Of a stretch of DNA of 64,000 bases, positions 1 through 12,300 are shown piece after piece. The position numbers and the translations under genes are program-made. The notes below the pieces were generated by a model. The model was not told the DNA's origin. It saw only the letters and a program-made list of their open reading frames with translations, and made no database searches. Each line of letters opens with the position of its first letter. The first letter of the stretch is position 1. This DNA is from Rostratula benghalensis (Eukaryota; Chordata; Aves; Charadriiformes; Rostratulidae): contig VXAI01000038.1 in NCBI GenBank assembly GCA_013399305.1, positions 571,194 through 635,193 on the forward strand, in the 5' to 3' direction.

Positions 1-1038
1 CAATACTTCTAAAAAAGCAACAACTTTTAACAGCCTAATTTCATCCTCTTTTTCTTCATTCACGACCCATTATAATAAACGTGGATGTTTTCAAAGAAAT
101 CTTTTTGCTCTCGGTAAGGACAAGGTAGCAGAAAGCTATTAAAAGATTCATTACTGCACCTCTACAGGCTCAGAGCAAATTTTCATGCCAGCTAAGCTTT
201 ACCAGATCTCAAAAGCTAGAGGTCCTCCCTTCCATTTTGATAGAAGTATATTTTTCATTACATGAAAGCCAGTGAATAATAATGCTGAGAAATCAGATGG
301 AATAGATATGGCTTAAAGCTTTGGATCTAGATTTTTGTGTAAATAAGGTACCAGTAATATCAAAGTCTTGGAAAGCCATTGCTTTTCCAGCCTAAAGCAA
401 ATCCAGCTATGCAAAACCCAAGAAAATAAACATGATGGTCACTTAATGCCACCAAACAGGAAACAAAAACCCAGGCATCAAGTTCTGAGCAATAAAGGGT
501 GCTCCTCCACTTGCCCAGAAGGAGAGTGAAGAACAGAGCTGGCATTCAGCATCTTATTGTTCAAGCAGTCAAGCAGCAGTCGCCTGCAGCCAAGATCAGA
601 TGTCCCTTCTCTGGCCTTGCTTCTTGCCAATACCAAACCAGATCCCCACTGCAGCTGCACATAGGTGTGCACAGACATACACCTCTGTGTACTTAAAGGA
701 AATAAAAAGAAGACTGAGATATTTTTCTGCCTATATGAGACAGCATAGTGAGAGCTGAAAATAAAGCTACGCTATTGTCTGCTGGTTCTTCTTTGTTACA
801 GTAATAAAACTGGGCAGAACTCCACAGAGCACACCTAATGTTTGCCCTCAGGATGACACACTCAAAATAGATAGCTCAGAGCTCAGGAACAGAATATTTC
901 ACGTTTCAAGTGACAACTTCAAGAAAACACAAGGTGGTTTATATCATTGGTTGAGGATTTCTTCCCTAAACAGAGGAAGACTGTTTCCAGATACAAATTT
1001 GAAATAATAGTCAAGAGATGAAACCTGGGCAAAGTACT

Positions 1039-1077
1039 TGCCCAAAGGGTGGTTTAGAGAAATGCCCAAAGGGTGGT
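1039..1077. repeat. Short direct duplication, 24-bp period
   Basis: The 15-mer TGCCCAAAGGGTGGT occurs at 1039-1053 and again, identical, at 1063-1077. The intervening bases differ, so this is a simple local duplication rather than a microsatellite. Confidence 0.8.
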
Positions 1078-3059
1078 AGGAGAAGAGGGATGCTGCAGGG
1101 TCACCCTGGCACACTGCTGCCAGTGGGAGGGAGCAAATGCCAACAGACAGGCAGCAGGACACTGTGCTGAACCCTGAAAAAGAGATGACAAGAAACTTCA
1201 GCCAGACAGAAGGCCAGAGAGCCAGGAGATACTCAGAAAAGAGTGATGGCACTGGTGGCAACAGGAAGGTAGCAAACAACAGCGATGTGAACCCTGCTGG
1301 TGAAGGGACAGAGTTAAGCAGAGCCCAGGAAGCAGGAATAGGAAACAGCTGTGCTACTTCCCAAAACACAAGGCTTCAGCAAGGAAGCTGTCCTTACAAG
1401 GTGGTGCTAGGGAAACAGAAAAGCTGGAAGAATTCCATTGCAGCATCCATCTGGGAGGAGAAGAAGGATGGGAGTCAGTCCTGAAACCAGTCTGCGGAGT
1501 CAGAGCATCTGTCACAGCTGGGAAGAGGCTGCACATAGAGGAATCAAGATCTGCAACTTTTTGTTCTCAGGGTATCATTACAGTAATGCCTGAGGATGAA
1601 AAAAAGCTCACATTTCAGTAATGAAAGCCATCTATTACCCCATGAAATCTCTTTGAACATTGTGCCACATGGAGTCTTGCCTTTCAAATTTATAAAATCC
1701 ACACATAAGCTCCAAGACAGTTTGAAGCAGGAAACCCTGAGGAATATTAGCCAGAGCCACCAGGCCACAGAGAAGGCTGAGAAGCAGGACACCACCGCTG
1801 CACTGTGGCGACTGCACAAAAAGAGTTAGTGTCATTTGAAAAGTAGTATGTGCATATGAACAAAATGTCTTAAGACATCTTGCACATACAGAACTGGCTT
1901 TTATAAGGGGATTTTGGCAGTGGTAACAGAAGATCCCCAAAGTCTTCTCCCCGTGCAGGAAGGGAGACCAGGGAAGAGATGCTGGAGCTAGATAACAGCA
2001 TACCCCGCAAAGGCTGATGGAGACTGGGCTGTGTAAGGGGAATACAATATTCCAGCTGCCAAGTAGGCATTAAGTCCTGTTCCCTCTTATGGCACTGGCA
2101 GCAGCGATAGCAATATTAAAAAAACAAAAGGCATGTGGCTGCTAAAAACATCAAGAAGGCAACACCAAGTACCAGGTAGACACACAAACCCCAAAGCTCA
2201 GTAAAGCACCTTTTTAATACACAAGCTTTTCTCTCTCCTCCGCAGCCTCTCTGAGCCTTGGAGAGTAAGTGTCCAGCTGGAGCACCAGGCTCAGTGTGAC
2301 AGACATTGTGACCAAATTGAGCCCAGGGAAATGTGGCCCTGGTCACATGCGTGGTGACAAGGACATCTCTCCCACCAGCTGGGGCTGGCCGTGCTGGATC
2401 GTGGCACTGCTTGAACTCACAAACTAAGCGAGCTGAGCGACAGACAGGAATTCAATGGTGGTTTGTTCCCAGAAGCATTAAGGAGAATATGTCAAAACTA
2501 GATAAAGAATGTGAACAATAAATGTCAATCCGGGTTAACAGCCAGTTTCATCTCCGTCTTGTGATAATGGTCAAAGCAGCCTTACTGAGAAAGGAAAAGC
2601 AATTTTTAATTATTCGGCATTTCCATGGATGACTGATAGATTGACTCCAAACAATCCAACAGTCAGTTTGCTTTAGAGAGGTAAGGAGGGTGGATAAGTC
2701 ATTCGGATGATCCTAGATCTCTCCTTTCCTTTGGCTTTAGTTTGCTTCAAAGAAAGGTGCCAAACTAACCAGGTCATGGAACAGACGCAGATACCACTGG
2801 GTAACTACCCTGGAGAGTTAGCTGGCCATTTTTCTTTCACATTTCATTCACCATTAGGGTCTTGTAAAAGAACGACAGCATCCATTAGACACCTCCACAT
2901 AAGTTCAGCTCGTGTCAAGTGAAGTCACCTCAGGTGAAAAACATGCTAAATAAAATTATATTCTGTTTGTATATTTGTGCTGTTTCATTCTGTACGTGCC
3001 AGGAATGCACAAAAGACATGGATGTTTGTCTGGCCAGGTCCTGCTAGAATGTGCTCTAG

Positions 3060-3190
3060 AAAGCCAGCATTTTTAGTTCGCTAATTATTAATGGCATCAC
3101 ACTTTCACTGACGTGACATACATTAATTACCTAACCTTCCACATAAGCACAACTTTGTTAATGAAAATTCATAATTTTATGGTTTTGTTC
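3060..3190. promoter_or_regulatory. ATTA-rich block, possible enhancer-like element
   Basis: About eight TAAT/ATTA cores fall within roughly 100 bp (3081-3176), including CTAATTATTAATG and CATTAATTAC. A CRE-like TGACGTGA lies at 3109-3116. TAAT cores are the usual homeodomain contact and TGACGTCA-type sites bind CREB/ATF proteins. AT-rich DNA yields TAAT often, so function is inferred only from clustering beside the CRE-like site. Confidence 0.2.
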
Positions 3191-3439
3191 TATGCTATAA
3201 TTTTTCCTGCTGGAAAAAAACCCAATAGGATTATTCTACTAAAATGTTTGCCATTTGAAGCTGGATAAACCAATGCATTAAAATGAAGATTACCTTGGCA
3301 AGTTTCATTAAGATAAAGTAAGCACCAACATCTCCCAGACTCATAACATCCTGTGCATCAAACAGCCAGGCTGGTGTCTCTGCGCTCTCCATCCTGCAAA
3401 CCCCCATCTCCTGATGCTCTGCCTGTACAACCCACTTAC

Positions 3440-3593
3440 AGTAAAGTAAGAGTTGGGGTTTGCTACAAAGGTGCCCCTCAACACATGAGCATCGGTCAGT
3501 CCAGCAGGTGGCCTGGGAATATTTTGGTCTGTTGTTAATGTGTATGGCATGACACTATTTTTGCACGGGATGGAGCAGACTCTTTGCTGCCAA
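3440..3593 (-). CDS. Candidate internal coding exon, unidentified
   Basis: Seen on the minus strand: a fairly pyrimidine-rich acceptor ending in TGTCCAG, then 154 nt open in one frame, then the donor GTAAGT. The exon enters with one base of a split codon and leaves on a codon boundary. The peptide runs from WQQRVCSIPCKNS through NIPRPPAGLTDAHVLRG to NPNSYFT, with codon composition that looks coding-like. There is a faint resemblance to the start of a galectin carbohydrate-binding domain (an N-x-V-x-P-Y stretch, then I-P, then V-x-R-G), but it is far too weak to name the gene. No adjoining exon in matching phase was found. A chance open segment between pseudo-splice sites remains the main alternative. 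Confidence 0.2.
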
Positions 3594-5456
3594 CTGGACA
3601 TAAAGAAGCTTTGAAGTTAAGATGTGGCACCTGCCCTGAATACCCAGCTAAGCCCAGATTGTATCTGACACCCCACTGTAGCTACAGCCATCCCAGACAA
3701 AAGCAAGCTTAGGAGCAAACGTCAGTTGTGAGCAGGACAGTGGGTCACCAGTGTCTGTGCAAGCAATCCTGGGGAATCACATTATCCCTATGGAAGCCTC
3801 CAGGTCTGTGATAAGTGCTATGATTACTGCCAGCAATTAATGTACTCAAGTCATTCACCAAATTATAACAAACATTAAATTGCACCAGAAAGATCATGCT
3901 CCAGTTTACATACACAAATAAAAGCAAAATTTACAAGTAAAGGTAATTTAAATGGGACTAGGGGTGACTGAGGAAATAGTGTAATGACGGGATCATTAAA
4001 TTGAGCTCTCCCTACACCAGGGCCCTACGGGACAAAATGGGGTTTGTTCTACAGTGACAGTATTTCAGGTAGCTCTCAAGTAGTTGAAAAGCACTGACAT
4101 TGTACACTTTCAGTAAATATTTTCAGGATGATGAAATCCTAAAATCACAATGGGGCCCAAACCCTTCCTTCCTTTGACCAAAGGAAAACAGCAGCCTTTT
4201 GGGAAAAAATAGGTTTAGAAAATCCATTTCTTAAGCAGGGTATTTTTATCTTGATTCATTTGCATTAGAACATTGCAGAAGTACAGAGAACTCCAAAGTT
4301 AAGATATGGGGAAAAAAACAACCTCAAAAATCTTGACAAATTTATAGGTGTCTGCATTTTGCAGAGAATTATGTTTTGGAGAATAGCTGCAGTGCCCCTG
4401 TAAGGTGTTTCTCTCAGCAGTACCAGTGAGTATTTATTCCCATCTATAACTCCATCTGAACTTTGTTTATGTGAGAGAATTCACATTAAGGTCACAGCAA
4501 ATGAAGAATTCTTCCAATAAAAGGGACATATGCCACTCCTATAGTGCTAGCTGGTGGACTGAATTATTATTATTACAATTATCTATTAACTATCATCTAG
4601 ATGCTGAAGTACTCCCCAGATCACATCATCAGTGATGGGTATTTTCAAATTCTGTCTGATCCACCAATCCAGACACTCTCTGGAGTTATTAACTAATTAA
4701 GAACACTTCCACACCTCATGAACAGCCACACAACAGGTAGATGATAGGTAGGTAGGTACATTTCTGTTTGCAGAATAAAACTTCCAAAGCAAACAGAATT
4801 GTTGCCTTGTCTATCAGGTACTTTTCACGCATGCAGAAAATGGTACCGTTATTTTTGCCTTTTTTCCCCTCTTCCTATCAGTGTCCAGGGCACAACTTCC
4901 AGCAGCCTAAGAAGTAGACTCACGTAGATTAGTGTAAGCAGTACATAAAACTATGTTATTTGTTACAAGGAGACTTATTTCAACACACATAGACTGCATG
5001 TACACCATAAGTAGGCACTAATGATCTTTGGGCAAAGCAAGGTTCTCCCACAACAAATACACTATTAGCCAGTAGTTGTCTGACCTATTTGGTGCTCTTG
5101 CAAGTGAGATGGGGTTTTATTTCTGTGTTGGACAAAACGCACTGATGAATATTGCCATAGAACCTCTTCTGTGTCAAATCCTGTTTTACAGGGTTGCTAA
5201 CTCATACAGGGTAAGAATTTTTGTATCTCTGCTGAGTAACAGGGGTAACTGGGAATGCCTCTCAGTGGAAGAAAAGCTACAGCAACCTTTGCCATAAGGG
5301 GGAAGGTACATTAAATAGCTAGACAGCTACAGCATTGAACATGAACTTCTCATCAGGCACAGATTAGTTCTTTGTTTTCTTCCCAGGTGCCTTCCATTCA
5401 CCTTCTGCAGAAGACTTATTCCATAGCTTAGATTTAATCCTTGCCAAAGGAATGAC

Positions 5457-5477
5457 AAAAAAAAAAAAAAAAAAAAA
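5457..5477. repeat. Poly(A) run, 21 bp
   Basis: An uninterrupted run of 21 A. No SINE or retrocopy body is recognisable upstream, so it is recorded as a homopolymer rather than a retroposon tail. Confidence 0.9.
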
Positions 5478-5714
5478 GTATTTGCAATTCAGCAATCCTC
5501 TTCTATGATCTGTGAAGATTGTCATCAAGATGGCATTAATCTAGTGGGAAAAGCCCTGTCATGAAGCAGCCACGAGGACTCTAGGAGACTCAGGCTGGTT
5601 CTCAGGGGTAGGTGCTGCTGCCTGCCCTGGGACCAGGCTCTGCAGGGCCCCAGGGCCAGGGAGGGTCCCGGCTGCTGCTTCTCCCTCTGTGCCCTTTCCC
5701 TCCTGCTCCTACAG

Positions 5715-5770
5715 AAGTCACTGAAGGAGTGAGCTGCCCCTCTGGCACAGCCAGTTAACATATACTGCAA
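5715..5770 (+). other. Candidate non-coding exon
   Basis: A long, almost uninterrupted pyrimidine tract (about 5676-5710) ends in CTACAG and is followed by 56 nt and the donor GTAAGT. All three plus-strand frames contain a stop, so this could only be an untranslated or long non-coding RNA exon. The acceptor is one of the best by eye in the window, but pseudo-exons of this kind are frequent. Confidence 0.15.
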
Positions 5771-8183
5771 GTAAGTTTGTGTACGAAGAGGGGCAGAGAG
5801 AGGCAGGCAGCTATCAGCTTTAAGTTAAAGCAGCAAACCCTAAATGGACAAATACAGAAAACTATTATCCACGAGGTTATCATTTTCGCAGTGAAATTCA
5901 GAATACAGTAATTATTTAAAAATGGAAATAACATTATCTTCTCTCCTTAATGTATCTAGATGAGGAAGTCAAATATTTTCCTGCTCTTCTATGTGGAAAG
6001 ATAAGAAGAGGTCCAAATTCAGCACCAGAAAAAAATGTGAATAAAGGTTCACTGCTTCTGATCTTAGTTGGAGTCACCAGATTCATTGCTGTAAGATACA
6101 GCAATAAAAAAAATATATATACTCAAATAAAGTCATTCTCTGTTCCTGCTGTGAATATCAGAGCACTCCAGGAATATAAATCTGAGGCTTACCTACCCAC
6201 TTACAATATAACACCTACCGGGAGGCACTGACCTCTCCTAGTGTTCTAATATAGGGCTGGCAGCCTAAACCAAACAGGGAAGGGAAGAGGGAAGGGAAAG
6301 CAGTTAGCTCTGTTGCACCAGGATTGGCCCAATCCTACCAGAATAAATGTTAAGGAAAATCACAGTGACAATTTCATAAACTATTAAAATTTGAGCAAGC
6401 ATTACACAAAGGTTAAGCATATTCTGTATTTTTTTGGCCTGAATCTTGAACATTCACTCTAAATACATATTTGTGGGTAACAAAATGGTCTAAGTCTCAT
6501 AGTTTCATCCTTGCTGCTAGTTAAATGAAGATAAAGTTTCAGATCCCAAACTGAAATTTAGATTATACTTTGCCAAATACGCAAGATATGCCTAAAGACA
6601 CATAGAGCCATTCTTCTGGCTCTGGAAACTGGATATCAAAAAATACATGTATAGACATAGCTGCAGGCTTCCCCTAGTAAATGGAGTTCTTGCACAGATG
6701 CTTGTAGTACCAGATAGTGAACATAGTCATCTGCTGACATTTTACATATCCACAGTGGTGTGTAACCTATCTACATAGAGTTAGTTCCTAGCCCGAAACA
6801 CCTGAAGGAACTATTAGCCCAACTACCCTGGGTTCTGAATACTGCATAGATCCCAAAAAAGGGCTCTTTCAGCTATGGAAGAAGTGCTTGTGTCAGAGCT
6901 ACACCTGAGCTATTGCTCAAGTTCTCCATTTGAAATATGAGCCAAGTCCAAGGGGGCTCTGCCACTCATCTCTGCTTTGCATATAGGCTCAATAGGATAG
7001 ATGTTATAAAGCTACAACATGACACATTTTGCAGCAGCCAAAAAAAAAATATTACTAATGAAAAGCATTCCTCATAATTCCATTTCTTTTGCAAATTTGC
7101 AAGCCTTTCTGGCTGCAAAACCAAGCTGGTTAGAGAACCAATGCACTATAAAACTAAAACATTGGGCCTTGTTGTATAGCCATTCAAAAGCAATTTCTCC
7201 ATAGTTCCTTGATTACAAATATTTGTTAAAATTATTTTTTATACCTTCCTATCACAGGCAAAATAGCTGTGCCTAGCATCTAAATTATGGCATTCATCAA
7301 CCTTGCTTATGCTAATTGGTACTAAATATATTAAGAAGGCATGGATTAGCATAGCATAAGCCCTCGCATGTGAAAATACTGGTCCAGACAGAAGCAAAAA
7401 GAGATCAGCAGGACTGCATGGATTTGAAATTGTTCCATCAGTACACCCAATCCAACATGAATAACACTTCGGAAGGGATGTCATATCTAAAGTGAGCTGT
7501 GCTGTGTCACACATAAACCTGAAAAAGAGCTCGCTGCTTTGGTGATGAGCGGAAAATCTGTCCATTGGATGATGTTACAGAAATTCCTGGGCAGTGAGGG
7601 TAGAGACTAACTATTGCTGAGAAAAGCTGTTTTCCACAAGGAGCTTATGTGCCCTGTCCCTGCAAGACACTGACCACAGCTCAGAGGCTGGGAAAGGAAG
7701 CAAACTCCCTAAGCAAACAAACCATTACAAGCAGCAAAGTGGAAACAACTTTAGATACATTCCACTCATGAATAAATACCTCCATATTTTGCATGCACCA
7801 GTACTACAGCTTTTCTCCTTTACTAATCAGCATCCAAGTATCTGACACTCAGCCTTTATCTTGTGCTCAATCCAGAGGCTGAGGTCCACGTTCCTGGTGC
7901 TTCCTATGCCTCAGTTGCATCCCGTGTCCAAGGTCAGGCAGCAATAAAACTGGAATTCAGCATGTACCAAAGGCAGCTGAAAGAAGGCGCAGGGGGCTGA
8001 GCTGTAGAGCATCACACGGGAGGATGAGAGAGAGAAAGAAAACACCCAACAGCCTTCTTAAAGCCGGGCTTTGCCTTCAGACTCTCACAATCAGACTCGC
8101 CCACGAATGGGAACAGCACATGAAATCGTCAGCTGGGGCAGGGAGAGTGAGCACACACAGAGAATTAAAAAAAACCCACAAAA

Positions 8184-8202
8184 AACCAAACCAAACCAAA
8201 AC
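8184..8202. repeat. Short (CCAAA)n repeat
   Basis: Tandem CCAAA units directly after an A-rich stretch of lesser regularity (8167-8185). Confidence 0.75.
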
Positions 8203-11200
8203 AGGAGAGGAGGATTAAAAATCTTTCTCTGTTGAAATTATTTGACTCTTGGCCCACTCTTGAAGTTGATTAGGCATCACTGCACAAAGGTTGACTTCCT
8301 GGAGCACGAGGAGGCATCACAGGCCCGTTGCATTTTGGCTGATCCTGGGTGAGCGTGATTTCCTCCAGCGTTTCCTCCCCTCCTCATGGCAGGTTTCTCT
8401 CTTTCTGGCTGCTGACCTCCACCTTGCCAGGTGAGCACCGAGGTTAGGAATTCATCCAGTCCCTCCAGAGAAACCTCTGCTCCTTTTGTCAGTAAACTGC
8501 TTCTTGAAACCCCGCTGAATTTTTCAGTGACCCCTTGTTCCTTTTGTGCCTGAAAAAATTCAAGTTCTTCAACTTTCTGTGCAATCCTCTTTTCTCCCCT
8601 CAGCTTTGCTTTGCAGTCTTCTGCTACATTGTGCTCAGTCTTATTCTTTCATCTCCTCATCCTTCTTCTGTAATTACATCTCACCCAAACCTTTCTGAAG
8701 CTGCTTTGGGAGACTAAATTTTCTGGATGGTTCAAAAAATAATGGATCAGCGAGCAATTCTTTTATATGTGTGGTTACCTAACCCAAAGGTACAGTTCAA
8801 TTTTTGGGAAGAAACCTGGATATATTCTGTATTAAATGGCATTATCCTTTTCATGTTTGTTACAATTCCATGCATCTAGTGCTTTCACAAAAGCTCTTGG
8901 CTGGTGCTTCTGAAGCCGAGAGTATAAAGATTTACTGACAAGGACCTCTTCAAAATAGACAAACTACAAAACTAATGAGATAAAAACAAATATACCTATT
9001 TTTCAAGTATCAATATAGACACAAACAATATGGTAACTTAATTTTGGGCTTACTATGTGTTAAGAAAATGCCACATAACTCTACTTTTTTGAATTAATGT
9101 ATTAAACAAGAGAGATGTGGGTATCTGAAGCAAACTAATTTGAGAAAAAACATTCTTTGAGGGATAGGCTAAAGAAACTGTCATGATGCAGCAACTTAAA
9201 CTGCACAAAGTAATGAAAGCAGAAGCTCTATTTTAGCAATAAAGGGCTAAAAGGATTTAAGAATTTTTTTGTAAATCCCAAACTAGGCTTTTCTTTTTTA
9301 AATATTTACTTAGTGATACAAGGAATCATTTTTTCCAGTATGACCAATTCCCCCCTGCTTTGACAGCTGCCACCCCTCCAGCATCTCTCTGAGAGCCCCT
9401 TCTGCTCCCAGCCTTGGGCACCCAGCCTTCTGCACGCCTCACCTTGGGTTGCTCTTGAGGATGAAGTTGTATAAAAAACAGTTACCATGCCTTCAGATTC
9501 AATTCCAAAGGACACCTAACCCTCCCTTTAATTTCCACATGGTGTTGCCTTAAAGCAGGTTTTATTAGCCTGCTAGGAACCGCAAACTGGAGCTCAAGTT
9601 AACACAACCTGCCAGCTGCTAAGATATTCACACTGCACGACTCAAACATTAGTTGGTGGCGTTGCAGCTCTCACACAAGGTAAATTAATTCAGCAGTAAT
9701 TAATACAAGCAGGGAGATGGCTCAGGTTAAGTCAGCAACAAAAACATAGCCCACAGGACAATTTACATGAACGGGCTTCAGGCAAGGAAACAAATAACAC
9801 CCTTCCTTGTGGGGAGACGAGTGGGGCTGCTTTTCCCAGGGAGATGATGTTCCAGCCTTGAAAATACCACTGAGAAGGTCAGGGGGATGTGTTAAGGGGA
9901 TATGTCTGCTTTTCCCTTCAGAGAAGGTGGAAAGGCAAGAGAGGAGGAAGTTCTCATTCGGATGGTTTGACCCACATCCCCCTGCCTGCCCAGCAAGCAC
10001 ACACACAGGCAGCCAGAAAACTGCATCAGGGCAAACAGCCCCTACACAATCATGAAATTATCAGAAATTATCAGAAAACAGGATGAATGCAAAACACTGG
10101 TGTTTTGAATGTGTAAATATGGGTATTCTACATGCCCTACTTCACCTTCCTTAGTGTACCTTGGGTCCTTGTGGGTTAAAGCTTATTAACTGTTTCCTCC
10201 AGGCACACCAGATCCTTAAGGTAGGGTCGACAGGCAGAGACACTTCACTTTCCAGTGAATAGTCTTGACCAGCAGTAATATTGGAACAGGCCATGTTTTC
10301 TCTCCTGATTGCATATGTAATCAAATATTCACTCTCACTTTCTGTTTAATGATGGTGACTCCAAAGAATTCAGAGAGCTATTTTCCTTGTAATATTTTTC
10401 TAATTGTTTCCCTTGGGAGGTGGAAAGACTTTAACTAGATCTTGTATCACAGCTTCCTCACTACTTTGAGGTAAATAATATGCAACTCGAGATGTACCAC
10501 AATTATTCCCTGCAATTAATACTTCCCTTTTGTTTTTGCTGTTAATATCACTTTCCTACAGCCTAGTTAAGTACTATGGCCTTATTTATTCTGCATTTAT
10601 TTCATCACTGATGAGATACTGAAGAAAACAGCACAACAGACCAACAGAACTTTTTTTTCTATAGAACTAGAGGTTATTGCTGATGTATTTTGCAAAATAC
10701 CTGGACTTGTTGATTATGAGTTAAAGACAGGTCCAGGGAAGCTGGGATCAATGCACCCAAAAGGGCAAGATCACTACTGCACAAGAGCTGTTAATTTTGT
10801 TTACGTGGTTTTAAAGTTGCTTTTTCTCCAACTTGACTTTCAATATAGAAGACCTAGGTTGGGTTGGTACTTATATCTCTTATCCAGACCAAGCTGAAAG
10901 CACGAGCAAGTAAATAACAGACACGACCTTGCTTTCTACACAGCACAAGTGCAGATGAGAGGAATGGAGCAGCCTTGACGAATTCAATGAAAGTGCCCAT
11001 GGAAAACACCCAAGACTGTAGGCCCTTGGCCTTCTGTGCCTTTCAGATGATAATTACATTCAGATATGTGGGAATATTTTGTAAATAGTCTTATTAAGGT
11101 GGGTTACGTAGGGCTTCACATATCAGTTTACTTTTAAACTACATTCTACATCTTCAGAGGACAAGGGGATAAAGGCAGTCCCAAGATCTGTCACTTGAGG

Positions 11201-11906
11201 GCCTTTTATACATATAAACACATTGCATGACAGAAAAGATGTATAAGGAAGCCAGGAGGTGGCCACTGCATGTGGCAAATGCTGACAGAAACCCTTGTGC
11301 TACTGGCATAAGGATGCAACACAAACACACACACTAAGACTGCCCCTGGCTTGTTGGATCCCACTGACGTCTTCTCAGGTGTGATTAGACAGCAGCCTGA
11401 ACCAGCATTTTGAACTGACATATCATGAAACCAACATTCACCAAGAGCCTTAGTTCTAATATGCAGTTGAAAACTCCTTAAAAGCAGATTTGAAGACCTT
11501 CACACATATAAAGCAGTAACAAATATTTCAGACTTGCAGAAGTGAAGGATTAGCTAAGCCTGACATCGGTGCAGCACGACCCCAGCGTGTTATCAGCCTC
11601 CAAAACAAGGAGCACTGCATTCCATCCACCCGACACTGAGGTGTCCCTTAAATAAACCAATCACATCTACAGCAAATATCTTCTCCCTGAGTAAGTGCAT
11701 TGCTAACAGACTCTCTTCAGAGCTTGCAAAACAAGACAGAAACAAACCACAAAACCAGCAAAGTACAAGTAACACACTCCTCTAATTAACTGACCACTTC
11801 TCAGGGCAAAGGGCAGAGCGTGGTTTGCCAAAATAAAGAAACCTGGAAGCTTATCAATTCTGGTAGTCAAAAAAGGTAGGCAAGCCAAATCTTATCATGT
11901 ATTTAT

Positions 11907-12300
11907 CACAGAATTTCAGAGTTGGAAGGCACCTCTAGATATCCTCCAGTCCAACTCCCCTGCTAAAGCAGGGTTGCCCAAAGCACATCACTCAGGGCTG
12001 CATCCAGGCAGGGCTTGAAGGTCTCCAGAGAAGGGGATTCCACACCCTCCCTGGGCAGCCTCTGCCAGTGCTCCATCACCCTCACCAGAAACAAGTTTTT
12101 CCTCATATTTGAATGGAACCTCCTATGTTCCAGCTTGTGCCTGTTGCCCCTCGTCCTATAGCTGGAAACCACTGAAGAGTCCAGCTCCATCCCCCTTCAA
12201 CCCACCCTTTAGGTACTTGTAAACATAGACTAGGTCTCCCCTCAGCCTTCTCTTCTCCAGGCTAAAGAACCCCAACTCATTCTTCTCAGAGCAGCAGAAT
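11907..12300 (-). mobile_element. CR1 LINE 3' fragment, 5'-truncated
   Basis: Read on the minus strand this is the end of CR1 ORF2 plus the short 3' tail. The 3' terminus lies at the low coordinate, with a degenerate terminal octamer (CACAGAAT). The C-terminal ORF2 signature is visible: [18 protein letters not shown], then RTRGNRHKLEH, then HWQRLPREGVESPSLETF, ending in a stop. The first block is in a different frame from the rest, so the copy carries a frameshift near 12165-12190. CR1 copies are typically 5'-truncated during target-primed insertion, as here. It is very similar to the 3' end of the copy at 20471-21581, so both probably belong to one subfamily. No clear target-site duplication is seen, as is usual for CR1. 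It is a dead copy. Confidence 0.93.

Larger units (their letters stand above)
1..3439. other. Unique non-coding DNA, no gene seen
   Basis: AT-leaning sequence with no recognisable exon or interspersed repeat. The longest open frame, 1137-1484 on the plus strand, is purine-rich, low in complexity and matches nothing I know. The stretch contains a small direct duplication at 1039-1077 and an ATTA-rich block at 3060-3190, both listed separately. Confidence 0.6.
3594..11906. other. Unique non-coding DNA with simple repeats
   Basis: No recognisable gene or CR1 fragment. It holds a poly(A) run (5457-5477), a GC-richer patch around 5590-5760 ending in splice-like signals, a CCAAA repeat (8184-8202) and a pyrimidine-rich patch around 8540-8700. 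Open frames such as 7239-7565 on the minus strand have no recognisable content. Confidence 0.55.

Noticed and set aside
8393..8430. 38-nt micro-exon between a CATGGCAG acceptor and a CAG|GTGAGC donor (+)
   Set aside because: Too short to judge by eye. Such pairs are common in pyrimidine-rich DNA.
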